A stretch of DNA of 15,538 nt from JBGTKH01 sp041744735 (GTDB lineage: Bacteria > Planctomycetota > Planctomycetia > Pirellulales > Pirellulaceae): assembly GCA_041744735.1 (NCBI GenBank), contig JBGTKH010000429.1, positions 1 to 15,538 on the forward strand, read 5' to 3'. Numbering within the stretch: the first letter of the stretch is position 1; every line of letters begins with the position of its first letter. The position numbers and the translations under genes are program-made. The notes under the pieces are model-generated. The model made no database searches, was not told the DNA's origin, and worked only from the letters and a program-made list of their open reading frames with translations. Shown here piece after piece: positions 1 to 7,800 of the stretch.

Positions 1-2
1 CA

Positions 3-30
3 GAACCCTGAACCCCGACCCCTGAACCCT
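3..30. repeat. Short tandem heptamer repeat, four copies
   Basis: Four consecutive 7-mers are seen: GAACCCT, GAACCCC, GACCCCT, GAACCCT. They end exactly against the stop codon of the minus-strand gene that follows. The tract begins at the window edge, so it may be longer. Its role is unknown. Confidence 0.7.
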
Positions 31-1221
31 TCACGCGGCCAGGTCGGCGATGTAGAAGCTGCCGTAGGTGTGCACTCGGTCTTTGGCGTGCAGATCGGCG
101 GCCAGTTCGCGATGGAAGGTGAGCAGTGACGGCAGTTCGCGCACGCGGCCGTTGGCTTTCACTTGCACGTGGTTCAGGAAATCCGTTCGCAAGCCGCCGC
201 TGCGCCAGATCACGCGCGCGTCGGGCGAGGCCCGGTCGACGATCGCTTGCCACTCGGCTTCCAGCAGCGGAAAGAATTTGTCCGACAGCCAGTCCATGTG
301 GTCCAGCAGCACGAACCGCGAGATCTGCCCGTCGTGCCGCTCCAGAAAACTCTGCACCGAAGACGTGTGAATACTCACCCGGTCGGCCAAGCCGGCCTTC
401 AACCGCTGAAAATTATCGGGCTTCAAATACTCTGGGCAGCAGTCGCGCGTGTACTGGCCGGTCATGTAGACGCGCCAGAAATAATTATCGGATAGGGGCA
501 ATTGGGCGAACACGGCCTCGACACAATCCTGTACGAACTGGACGATGCCGCCTTCGTATTGCGTCTCGACTTGCCGCCGCTGGGCCTTGGGCACACCGAC
601 CATCGACAGCGTCGTGTCGCGATTCATGGCGAACCGCATCGGCTTGGACCAGAATCGGTCGCGCAAATGGTTTTCGTAGATCTCGCGCTGTTCGTCCACC
701 GACTTGGCCGACAGGATCGCGTTGAGGTACGGCCGCACTTTGATTACGCGGTCGGTATACACGTTGACCATGCGAGCGAACGTGCCCGACGTACCGCGAA
801 AGTAAAACGGCCGCCGTTTGTTGTCGAAAAACTTGACCCAACGGTCCCAATAAATTTGCGAATATTCGCTCAGCGAGCCGCGCAGCTTCTGTTCGTAAAT
901 CTGCCTCGCCCCTCCCAGCCGCCCCTGTCCGAACAGGGCGAAGAAGTCGTCAAACTGCAAATTCTTGATGCCCGCCAGCTTCAATTCCAACAGCGCGTTC
1001 TGCCGCGGGTTCATGTCCACCGCGTAAACGTGGTTCGGCTCGGTCAGGGCGTAATCCAGTGCATTGCAGCCGGCCGAGGTGATCACCATCACGTTGTCAT
1101 TCGGCCCCAACTCGAGGGCCACGCGGTCCAACCGTGGGTCTTCCCAGCACGTGTTGTAGACCAAATTGTTGCGATGGACGAGATTGAATACTCGTCCGCT
1201 GAACCAATCAAAAACTGCCAT
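31..1221 (-). CDS. btaA: BtaA-like (DUF3419) S-adenosylmethionine:diacylglycerol 3-amino-3-carboxypropyltransferase
   Basis: Members of this family move the 3-amino-3-carboxypropyl group of S-adenosylmethionine onto diacylglycerol, the first step of betaine-lipid synthesis; BtaB then trimethylates the product. The 396-residue protein has the family's N-terminal signature (VYNTCWEDPRLDRVAL, residues 21-36), a SAM-site glycine motif (VITSAGCNALDYAL, 46-59) and the acidic end of the next strand (VYAVDMNPRQ, 65-74). Length fits the family. There is no signal peptide or membrane segment, so it is presumably cytosolic or peripheral. The ATG at 1221 opens directly onto conserved sequence; a weak AGGGCGAG lies about 11 nt upstream. 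It sits 190 bp downstream of the ftsQ-like gene on the same strand, too far to assume one operon. No btaB-like methyltransferase is in the window. The DUF3419 call is firm, while the exact acceptor lipid is inferred. Confidence 0.8.
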   Translation of the reverse strand: MAVFDWFSGRVFNLVHRNNLVYNTCWEDPRLDRVALELGPNDNVMVITSAGCNALDYALTEPNHVYAVDMNPRQNALLELKLAGIKNLQFDDFFALFGQGRLGGARQIYEQKLRGSLSEYSQIYWDRWVKFFDNKRRPFYFRGTSGTFARMVNVYTDRVIKVRPYLNAILSAKSVDEQREIYENHLRDRFWSKPMRFAMNRDTTLSMVGVPKAQRRQVETQYEGGIVQFVQDCVEAVFAQLPLSDNYFWRVYMTGQYTRDCCPEYLKPDNFQRLKAGLADRVSIHTSSVQSFLERHDGQISRFVLLDHMDWLSDKFFPLLEAEWQAIVDRASPDARVIWRSGGLRTDFLNHVQVKANGRVRELPSLLTFHRELAADLHAKDRVHTYGSFYIADLAA

Positions 1222-1411
1222 GCTGTTGTCTCGCCCTGCCGCCGGAAATTGCCGCGGCCGCGTCCCTTTGGCGACAGCCGTCCGTCAAAAAAATTGCGCC
1301 CTCCATAGCAGTCCGTGCAGAGAGAGCCAGGGGTCGATTTTACCGGTCGCGGCCCCATACACAAGGGCGTGCCAACCAGCTAGCGTCGCCATATTTGCGC
1401 AGGTGAGGTAG

Positions 1412-2350
1412 TTAAAATGGGTTGACGGGTTCCAGCCCTGCGGTTCGCGGGGTGACGGAAATGTCGCGGCTGTCCCGCAGGTCGATAGCGGCGACAGCGG
1501 CTTGACTGTCTAACGCGCCGTGCTGTTCGACATACTGAACCAGGCGCGCAATCTTCTGCGTCGAGGTGGCCTCGCCAGACGTTTCCTGTCCCGGTGCTCG
1601 TCCCCAAATCACTCGGATTCCTTGCCTGGTATAGAGCTCATACGTCGGGACGAGTCGCGAGCGGCTGGCCCCGTCAGTGACGGCCGCGATGCGATAGAGT
1701 TCGATTGGTTGCCACTGGCTGCCCCAAGCTGCGGCGATCTTCGCCGCGCCGGCCACCCGCTCGTCGCCCCACGAGGTGCCGACCGGTCCGGCCGGAACCG
1801 AATCGCCGACAGTGATACGCAGAAAGTCGCGGACTTCGGTCGGTGAAAAATCATCCGGCGGTAAGAGCACTCCCGCCGCGTCGACGGGCAACAGCCCGCG
1901 ACCGCCGTCCGTGGTCACTTCCACCATCGCCACCGGCCGGCGATATTCGAGATCGACGAGGATCTTTGGCCCGTAGTGCTTGCTGACGCGTTTGACATTG
2001 GCCACCCAATTGTGAACCGAAAACGCGCCGGCGACTTTGACAGTAACTTGCTCATCGAGAATTTGCAGACTGTTGAGGCTGCCGTCGCGAATCACTTCGG
2101 CTTTCACATCGGCATGAATCCACGGGGGCTGCGGAGTGACTTCGATGTTTTCGGCCGACAGTGTGTATCGGTCCGACGAAACAATGACCGCTCCCCATTT
2201 GTTCCATGCCACCAGCGCACCGATTACACACGCGGCCAGCAGGATCACGCCGGCAACAAACGACCGGTTGCTGCCGCCCAGCAATTTCGCAATCCGCGCG
2301 ATCGGGGAAACAATTGCATCCTTCCAACTATTCCGCTTGGCGGCTTTCAT
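1412..2350 (-). CDS. ftsQ: FtsQ/DivIB-like cell division protein (POTRA domain)
   Basis: FtsQ is a bitopic divisome protein that links FtsB/FtsL to the septal machinery through a periplasmic POTRA domain. The 312-residue product has a short basic cytoplasmic tail (1-30), one membrane helix (FVAGVILLAACVIGALVAW, 31-49), a POTRA-like region (about 64-145, ending in LEYRRPVAMVEV) and the typical following segment LPVDAAGVLLPPDDF (154-168). Sequence conservation in FtsQ is low, so the call rests on this architecture plus the position 30 bp after murB, the order seen in many dcw clusters. I chose the ATG at 2350 rather than the GTG at 2353 because GGAGG lies 6 nt before the ATG. It is probably co-transcribed with murB from the promoter at 3290-3318. 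Planctomycetes generally lack FtsZ, so its role here may be unusual. A diverged POTRA protein of other function is the alternative. Confidence 0.72.
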   Translation of the reverse strand: MKAAKRNSWKDAIVSPIARIAKLLGGSNRSFVAGVILLAACVIGALVAWNKWGAVIVSSDRYTLSAENIEVTPQPPWIHADVKAEVIRDGSLNSLQILDEQVTVKVAGAFSVHNWVANVKRVSKHYGPKILVDLEYRRPVAMVEVTTDGGRGLLPVDAAGVLLPPDDFSPTEVRDFLRITVGDSVPAGPVGTSWGDERVAGAAKIAAAWGSQWQPIELYRIAAVTDGASRSRLVPTYELYTRQGIRVIWGRAPGQETSGEATSTQKIARLVQYVEQHGALDSQAAVAAIDLRDSRDISVTPRTAGLEPVNPF

Positions 2351-2380
2351 CACGTGCCTCCATGCACGAGCGTGACAGCG

Positions 2381-3259
2381 TTACCAGATTTCGATTTGCA
2401 GTTCCAACTCGACTCCCAGCCTGTCGGCGACTTGCGTGCGCATCAGATCGATCAGCCGCAGCACGTCCTGGCTGGTAACCTTGCCACTAACCACGATGAA
2501 ATTCGCATCGCGGTCGCCAACTTCCGCGTCGCCGATGCGAGCGCCTTTTAGCCCCGCTTGTTCGATCAGACTAGCGGCGCTGATGCCGCCTGGGTCTTTG
2601 AAAATACAGCAGCCCGCTTGGTTGCCTGCTGGCTGCGTGGCCTTTTTCACGATCCACAACTTTTGCATCCGTTTGGTCAACTCGCGCGGGTCTTCCTCTT
2701 CCAACGCGAACTGAGCGTTCAGGATCACCAGCTCGTCGAGGCTGCTGCGTCGAAACGCGAAATGCAGATCTTCGCGGCGTCGCGTGATCAACTCGCCAGC
2801 GCGAGTCATCACTGTGGCCGAACGAGTCCACTGTCCGATGTCCCCACCGTGACTTCCCGCATTACCGTGCAGCGCGCCGCCGACGCTGCCGGGAATTCCC
2901 ACCAACTGCTCCAACCCGGCTAAGCCTTCACGCACTGACGTCGAAATCACGTGTCCCAGTTTCGCACCGCCGCCGGCCGAAAGCGTCTGCCCCTTCACGG
3001 AAATCTCGCAGAAGGCGGGAGCCGAAAGATGAATCACCAAGCCGGGTGTCCCGTCGTCGCGGACCAATATGTTCGATCCGCCGCCCAATAGTCGCACGGG
3101 CATGTCGTGCTCGCGGCAACGTTTGACCAGCGTCGCCAGTTCATCGGCCGTGGTCGGTTCCGCGAAATATTCCGCGGCTCCGCCCAAACGAAACCATGTG
3201 TGCGGGGCCAGCGGCTCGCCGTCGCGTACGATGTGCTCAAATCCGCTAAACAGTTCCAT
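2381..3259 (-). CDS. murB: UDP-N-acetylenolpyruvoylglucosamine reductase
   Basis: MurB is the cytosolic FAD- and NADPH-dependent enzyme that reduces UDP-GlcNAc-enolpyruvate to UDP-MurNAc in peptidoglycan precursor synthesis. The 292-residue protein shows TWFRLGGAAEYF (21-32), the FAD-site motif RLLGGGSNILVRDDG (56-70), GLEQLVGIPGSVGGALHGNAG (residues 115-135, key glycines 122, 125, 128, 129) and a short type II C-terminus. At the catalytic serine position (usually GS-x-F-K-x-P) it has Cys217-Cys218 followed by IFKDP, so a cysteine is the likely proton donor. An upstream GTG at 3343 keeps the frame open, but a strong promoter lies at 3290-3318 inside that extension. The ATG at 3259 has AGGGAA 7 nt upstream, so 3259 is the start. 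It is first in a pair with ftsQ and divergent from cinA. Confidence 0.95.
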   Translation of the reverse strand: MELFSGFEHIVRDGEPLAPHTWFRLGGAAEYFAEPTTADELATLVKRCREHDMPVRLLGGGSNILVRDDGTPGLVIHLSAPAFCEISVKGQTLSAGGGAKLGHVISTSVREGLAGLEQLVGIPGSVGGALHGNAGSHGGDIGQWTRSATVMTRAGELITRRREDLHFAFRRSSLDELVILNAQFALEEEDPRELTKRMQKLWIVKKATQPAGNQAGCCIFKDPGGISAASLIEQAGLKGARIGDAEVGDRDANFIVVSGKVTSQDVLRLIDLMRTQVADRLGVELELQIEIW

Positions 3260-3289
3260 ACCGAGTTTCCCTGGTGACATGCGGTTGCG

Positions 3290-3318
3290 ATAATATGCGG
3301 CACGGGAAAGGGTGTCAA
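3290..3318 (-). promoter_or_regulatory. Sigma-70-type promoter of murB-ftsQ
   Basis: On the minus strand a perfect -35 TTGACA (3313-3318) is followed by a 17-bp spacer and a -10 TATTAT (3290-3295, five of six consensus bases). The predicted transcript start near 3283 gives a leader of about 24 nt containing the AGGGAA ribosome site, ahead of the ATG at 3259. Confidence 0.8.
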
Positions 3319-3369
3319 TGTGAAGCAGCCCTACCTTCGCCACGCCCGCCAGATTATACAGAATGCCAT

Positions 3370-4617
3370 ATGCTCGCAGAAGTCATCTCGATCGGCGATG
3401 AACTGGCCAGCGGCCAGCGGTTAGACACGAACAGCCAGTGGATTAGCCAGCGGCTGGGCGATCTGGGGATTCGCGTGTTGTTTCACACGACGGTCGCCGA
3501 TGATCTGCCGTCGAACGTGCAAGCGTTGCGCCTAGCATTCGAGCGTGTCGATGTCGTTGTTTGCACAGGCGGGCTCGGTCCGACAGCGGATGATCTGACG
3601 CGCCAAGCGATCGCCGATGCAACCGGCACCGGTTTGGTGATGGACGACGCGGCGCTCGACCACATCCGCGCCCTGTTCGCTCGCCGCAAACGTGCAATGC
3701 CGGAGCGAAACAACATTCAGGCGATGTTTCCGCGCGGCAGCCGCGTGATTCCCAACCCGCACGGTAGCGCTCCGGGGATCGATATGGACATCCCGCGCGA
3801 AGGCCGCTCGCCCTGCCGCGTGTTCGCGCTGCCCGGCGTTCCCGCCGAGATGCGCGAGATGTGGCAAGCAACGGTCGAACCGGCTCTGGCCCTGGCGACC
3901 AGCCACCAGCGCCGCGTGATCCGCCATCGTCAAATCAAATGCTTCGGCGTGGGCGAAAGCGACCTCGAACAGATGCTGCCCGATTTGATTCGCCGCGGCC
4001 GCAGTCCGTCGGTGGGCATCACCGTGCACCAAGCCACGATTACGCTGCGCATCTCGGCCGAAGCGGAAAGTGTGGAAGCGTGCTTCGCCGCGATGGAGCC
4101 GACCGCGGCCACAATCCGCGAGTGCCTCGGTGAGCTGATCTTTGGCGACGAGGAGGAAGAGCTGCAGCATGCCGTGATTCGCATGTTGGCGCAGCGCAAG
4201 CAGACGCTCGCCATCGCCGAATGGGGCACCGGCGGTCTGGTGTCGAATTGGTTGAGCGAAGTCGGCGACGCGGCCAACGTGTTCTTGGGCAGCTTCGTCG
4301 TTCGCGGCGAAACCGCGCTGACGGAGTCGCTCGCTGTGCCCCAGCACGTCTTAGAGCAACACAGCGCGGCGAGCAGAGAGGTCGCGTCGGCAATGGCGGC
4401 CGCGTGTCGCGAACGCTTTCGCGCCGATTTCGGTTTAGCCATCGGTCCGTTTCCGCCCGGTGACGAACAGCCCCCTGATTCAGGTCGAGTTCATTTCGCG
4501 TTGGACAGTTCTCAAGGTATCCAGTGCAAGTCGTCTCCGTTCGTTGGTCACCCCGATATACTCAAGGCTCGCAGCGGCAAACAGGCACTCGATCTGCTGC
4601 GGCTTTCCTTGCGATAG
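3370..4617 (+). CDS. cinA: CinA-family protein: COG1058 domain with degenerate PncC-like C-terminal domain
   Basis: The N-terminal half (1-about 170) is a clear COG1058/MoCF-like domain, linked in the family to ADP-ribose pyrophosphatase activity. It has ISIGDELASGQRLDTNSQW (6-24), VVCTGGLGPTADDLTR (63-78), NPHGSAPGIDM (129-139) and ALPGVPAEMREMW (153-165). A linker follows, then a C-terminal domain aligned with the NMN deamidase PncC (about 265-415). There the usual AESCTGG reads AEWGTGG (283-289), the usual YSNEAK region reads RGETAL (312-317), and the late Gly-Pro-rich loop is altered. The catalytic serine, tyrosine and lysine of PncC all appear lost, so deamidase activity is unlikely. The 415-residue length is normal for full CinA. 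The start at ATG 3370 opens onto conserved sequence. No Shine-Dalgarno is seen, and TATACA at 3355-3360 could give a nearly leaderless transcript. Confidence 0.9.
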   Translation: MLAEVISIGDELASGQRLDTNSQWISQRLGDLGIRVLFHTTVADDLPSNVQALRLAFERVDVVVCTGGLGPTADDLTRQAIADATGTGLVMDDAALDHIRALFARRKRAMPERNNIQAMFPRGSRVIPNPHGSAPGIDMDIPREGRSPCRVFALPGVPAEMREMWQATVEPALALATSHQRRVIRHRQIKCFGVGESDLEQMLPDLIRRGRSPSVGITVHQATITLRISAEAESVEACFAAMEPTAATIRECLGELIFGDEEEELQHAVIRMLAQRKQTLAIAEWGTGGLVSNWLSEVGDAANVFLGSFVVRGETALTESLAVPQHVLEQHSAASREVASAMAAACRERFRADFGLAIGPFPPGDEQPPDSGRVHFALDSSQGIQCKSSPFVGHPDILKARSGKQALDLLRLSLR

Positions 4618-4647
4618 AAATTCGGCGCCGTTTTTCGCCGCAGCCAA

Positions 4648-4708
4648 CGTAGGACGGACGCCTTCGTCCGTCCGATTTCACAGGACGGACGAAGGCGTCC
4701 ATCCTACG
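4648..4708. repeat. REP-like long inverted repeat between cinA and the giant membrane protein gene
   Basis: Two 26-bp arms (4648-4673 and 4683-4708) are inverted copies with one mismatch, separated by 9 bp. Each arm is also a hairpin by itself: arm 1 has a 9-bp stem GGACGGACG/CGTCCGTCC around loop CCTT, and arm 2 has the same stem with one G-T pair around AAGG. This nested design resembles dispersed REP/BIME elements. No T-run follows, so it is not an obvious rho-independent terminator. The rest of the 216-bp gap shows only a possible TACAAT -10 at 4768-4773 without a convincing -35. Confidence 0.8.
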
Positions 4709-4833
4709 ATCCTCGCGCATGTTCTGGCCCGGAACGCGACTTGCCTCACTGTGGGCGTGGGCTTCAGTACAATCGAATCGAACTCGCGTAACTGCATATC
4801 GGCCGGTCGATCAAGTCTGGCGGGAGAAATCGG

Positions 4834-7800
4834 ATGAGCGAACTGGTGGCAATTCTTGTCGTGCTGCTGGTCATTTTGTGTATCGTCACGGTCGTCGGGC
4901 ATGGCTGGTGGTTGCTGGTTGCGGCTATTTTGCGCGGGCTCACGGGTGGCGGCACCACGGATCGGGGACCGCGAACGCGCTGCGCCGCGTGTGGCCATCC
5001 GCAGGGCGTGGTCGGCGGTCGCTGTCGAGTTTGCGGCGCGTTCGCAACATTACCGCCTCGACTGACATTGCTGAGCGACATCGACGCGACCGCGCGGCAA
5101 CTGCAGCGGCTGTCGAGTCGCGGTGCGATTACCTCCGAACAAGAAGCCGAACTTCTGCAACTCCTGCGCGACGAGCGGGCGCGGCTTACGGGAGAGGCAC
5201 CGCCCGTTGCAACCGCGCCGCCGAAGCCAGCGCACGAGGTGGCGCGGCCAAGCGTTACGGCGACGTCCGCCGACGAAGTTGTGGTGGACGTTGTCGAGAT
5301 CCTTGACGAGCCGCCTCGACCTGCTGCTCATCCGGCACCACTCCACACTCCGGCGACAACACCTCACACACATGCAGCGTCCTCGCCGGCGTTTTCAACA
5401 TCGCCCGCCGCGCCGCCCACTCCGTCGCGGACGCTGGCCGATGTGCTGCAGTCGTTCATGGAGGAAAGCAACATCCGCTGGGGCGAAATCATCAGCGGCC
5501 TGTTGATTGTGGTCAGTGCGATCGGATTGGTGATCAGTCTGTGGGCCACGCTAAAAGAAGCGATCCCGTATCTGCCGGCGTTGATCTTCATGCTCGGCAC
5601 GGCCGCCTTCGAAGGTGCCGGAATCTACACGCTACGGCGATGGAACCTGCAATCGATCAGCCGCGCCGTGTTGATTATTACCGCGCTACTCATCCCGCTG
5701 AACTTTCTCGCGGCCATCGCGTTGTCCAAGGCCGATCGTCCGGTGACCGACCCGCTGTACATTGCCGCCGTGCTGATTGGACTGATGGCCTTTGGCGCGA
5801 TGGTTTATTTCGCCAGCCGCGCGCTAATGCCCAATGGCTGGTGGCGGATGGCTTTGGCTGTAATGGGGACGTCGGCAGGGCAATTGATCATCAATCGGCA
5901 GGCCGGGACGACAATGTCGGCAGCGTTCGTGACGCTGCTATTGGGATTGCCATTGGCGAGCTATCTGTGTGCGACGCTGGACCAAGTCCGCGAGGCTCGC
6001 TGGCGCGCGCGGTTATCGCCGCGGCGAGCCGAGCAACTCTTTCTGCTGTTAGGCGTCGCCACGTTTTCGCTGTTGGCCCCGGTCGGATTGCTGCTGTGGA
6101 AGTCGGACTCGGTTTTCAAGTCACTAGCGAACATGTCGCCAGCGCTTAGCCTGGCGGCGGCCGTAGTTTTGGGCACGGGGCTGCTGGTACATCATCGCGC
6201 AAAGTCGCGTATCCTCGCACCGGTGCGCACGGCCGGAACGACATTGGCCATCGTCGGCGCGCTGCTGATGTTATTCATGGTCGTGCTCGCTTGGCCGCAG
6301 CCGTCGTTGTTGATCGCCGTCGGATTAGTTAACTTCGCCGTGCTGCTGACGCTGGCCATCGTGGCCGAACTGCCCATTCTGCACGCGGCCGCCGTCGGCT
6401 GCTTGGCGCTCGCGTATCTTGTCGGTTTCCACGCTGTGCAAGGCAGCTTTGTCGAGCATCAAACGGCACTGAGCCGGCGGCTTATCGAAGTGATTTTCTT
6501 GGGTCGCAGCAGCGTCGCGCTCACGCTGCTGGCCGCGGCAACCGGCGCCGCAGGAGTCGCGTTGCAGCGCTACGGACGCCGGCAGGACGCGCTGAGTTAC
6601 TTCGGCAGCAGCGCCGTTTTGGGCGGCATCAGCATTTTGATCGCGGCCTACGCCGGTTTCCTCGGCACGGGACCCGACGCGGTTCTGGCAACGCCCGTGT
6701 TGACGTTCTACGCCGTGTGTCTGCTGATCGCTGGCCGCTGGTCGCCGACTCCGTTTGTCACGTGGGGCGGGTCGGCGCTGCTATGGGCCGCGCTAATTCA
6801 CGCGCTGGCGTGGAACCAATCGATCGATGGTTTACTTCAGCGTCTCACGTTGGCACCCGAGCGTCCGATCTTGGTTGCCACACTGCTGCACGGCGTGGTC
6901 ACGATGTTGATCGCCGCCATTGTTGCGATACGCTCACGTGCGGCGGATGACGAGCGGCCGAAATCGCCGCTGTGGCGATTCTGCCTGCTGCCCTTGAACT
7001 ATTCAGCATTGGTCTCCTCCGTCGCCGCGGCGCCGTTTGCGATCGCGGTGCTCGGCCAAAACTTCGGCGCGCACGCCGGCTACGCGGCTTGCATCGCCGC
7101 GGTGTGGATCGGCGCCGCGATCCTGCTCCGCAGCGCCGCCGTGTTCACAGCCTGTCAAGCGATGGCGACCGCGGCATTGTGCTTTCTGGTCGCGTCACTC
7201 GCGCAGCGTGGCCAATGGTGGAATGGCGATCTATTCGTGCCGCATTTCGTGCAGATTCAAATGACGGTACTCGCCGTGTGGTGTGTCGCATGGAGTGCCG
7301 CAAGAAAATTCGCCCCGCGCTGGCCGCCGGCACTCAAACTCGTGCAAGCGCCGTGGCCAGCCGTCGATCAGTGTGTGCTTGGCGCAATTGTCGTCGGCAT
7401 CGTCGCATTAGGCTGGTACGGATGCGGGCGCGGCACGGTCGAGGAACTGGGGCTCTTGGACCCTGCGAGTGACCTTGCCAAAGACACGATGCACACCCTG
7501 GCCTACGGACCGGGTGCATGGGTCGCGCTGGTGCTGATCGTGGTGGCGCTAGTCGCGTCGTTGTGGGAGCGAGTGACGCTGCCGGCGCTGGTCGGTATCT
7601 TTGTCGCTGCCACGGGATTCGCGCTGCTGGCTGCGGGGCAATTCGAGCCCGTGCAATCCGTCGCTTCGGCGCTGCGCTGGACGTTTGCCATTTATGGAGT
7701 GCTGACAACAGTCGCCGTCTGCTGCCGCGGGCAACTCGGCACGGTTGCCAAGCGAATGAACTGGGCAGGCATCGATACGCTGCATGTCAGCAGCGGCGAC

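Noticed and set aside
3274..3369. N-terminal extension of the cinA frame
   Set aside because: The added residues are Cys/Pro-rich and unlike the family, and they overlap the divergent murB promoter. Conserved sequence begins at the ATG at 3370.
3532..4347. A 271-codon antisense ORF over cinA
   Set aside because: It lies opposite a well-supported gene and shows no family motif.
4624..4640. A terminator just after cinA (CGGCG/CGCCG stem)
   Set aside because: The stem is only 5 bp, and the T-run is in the loop rather than after the stem.
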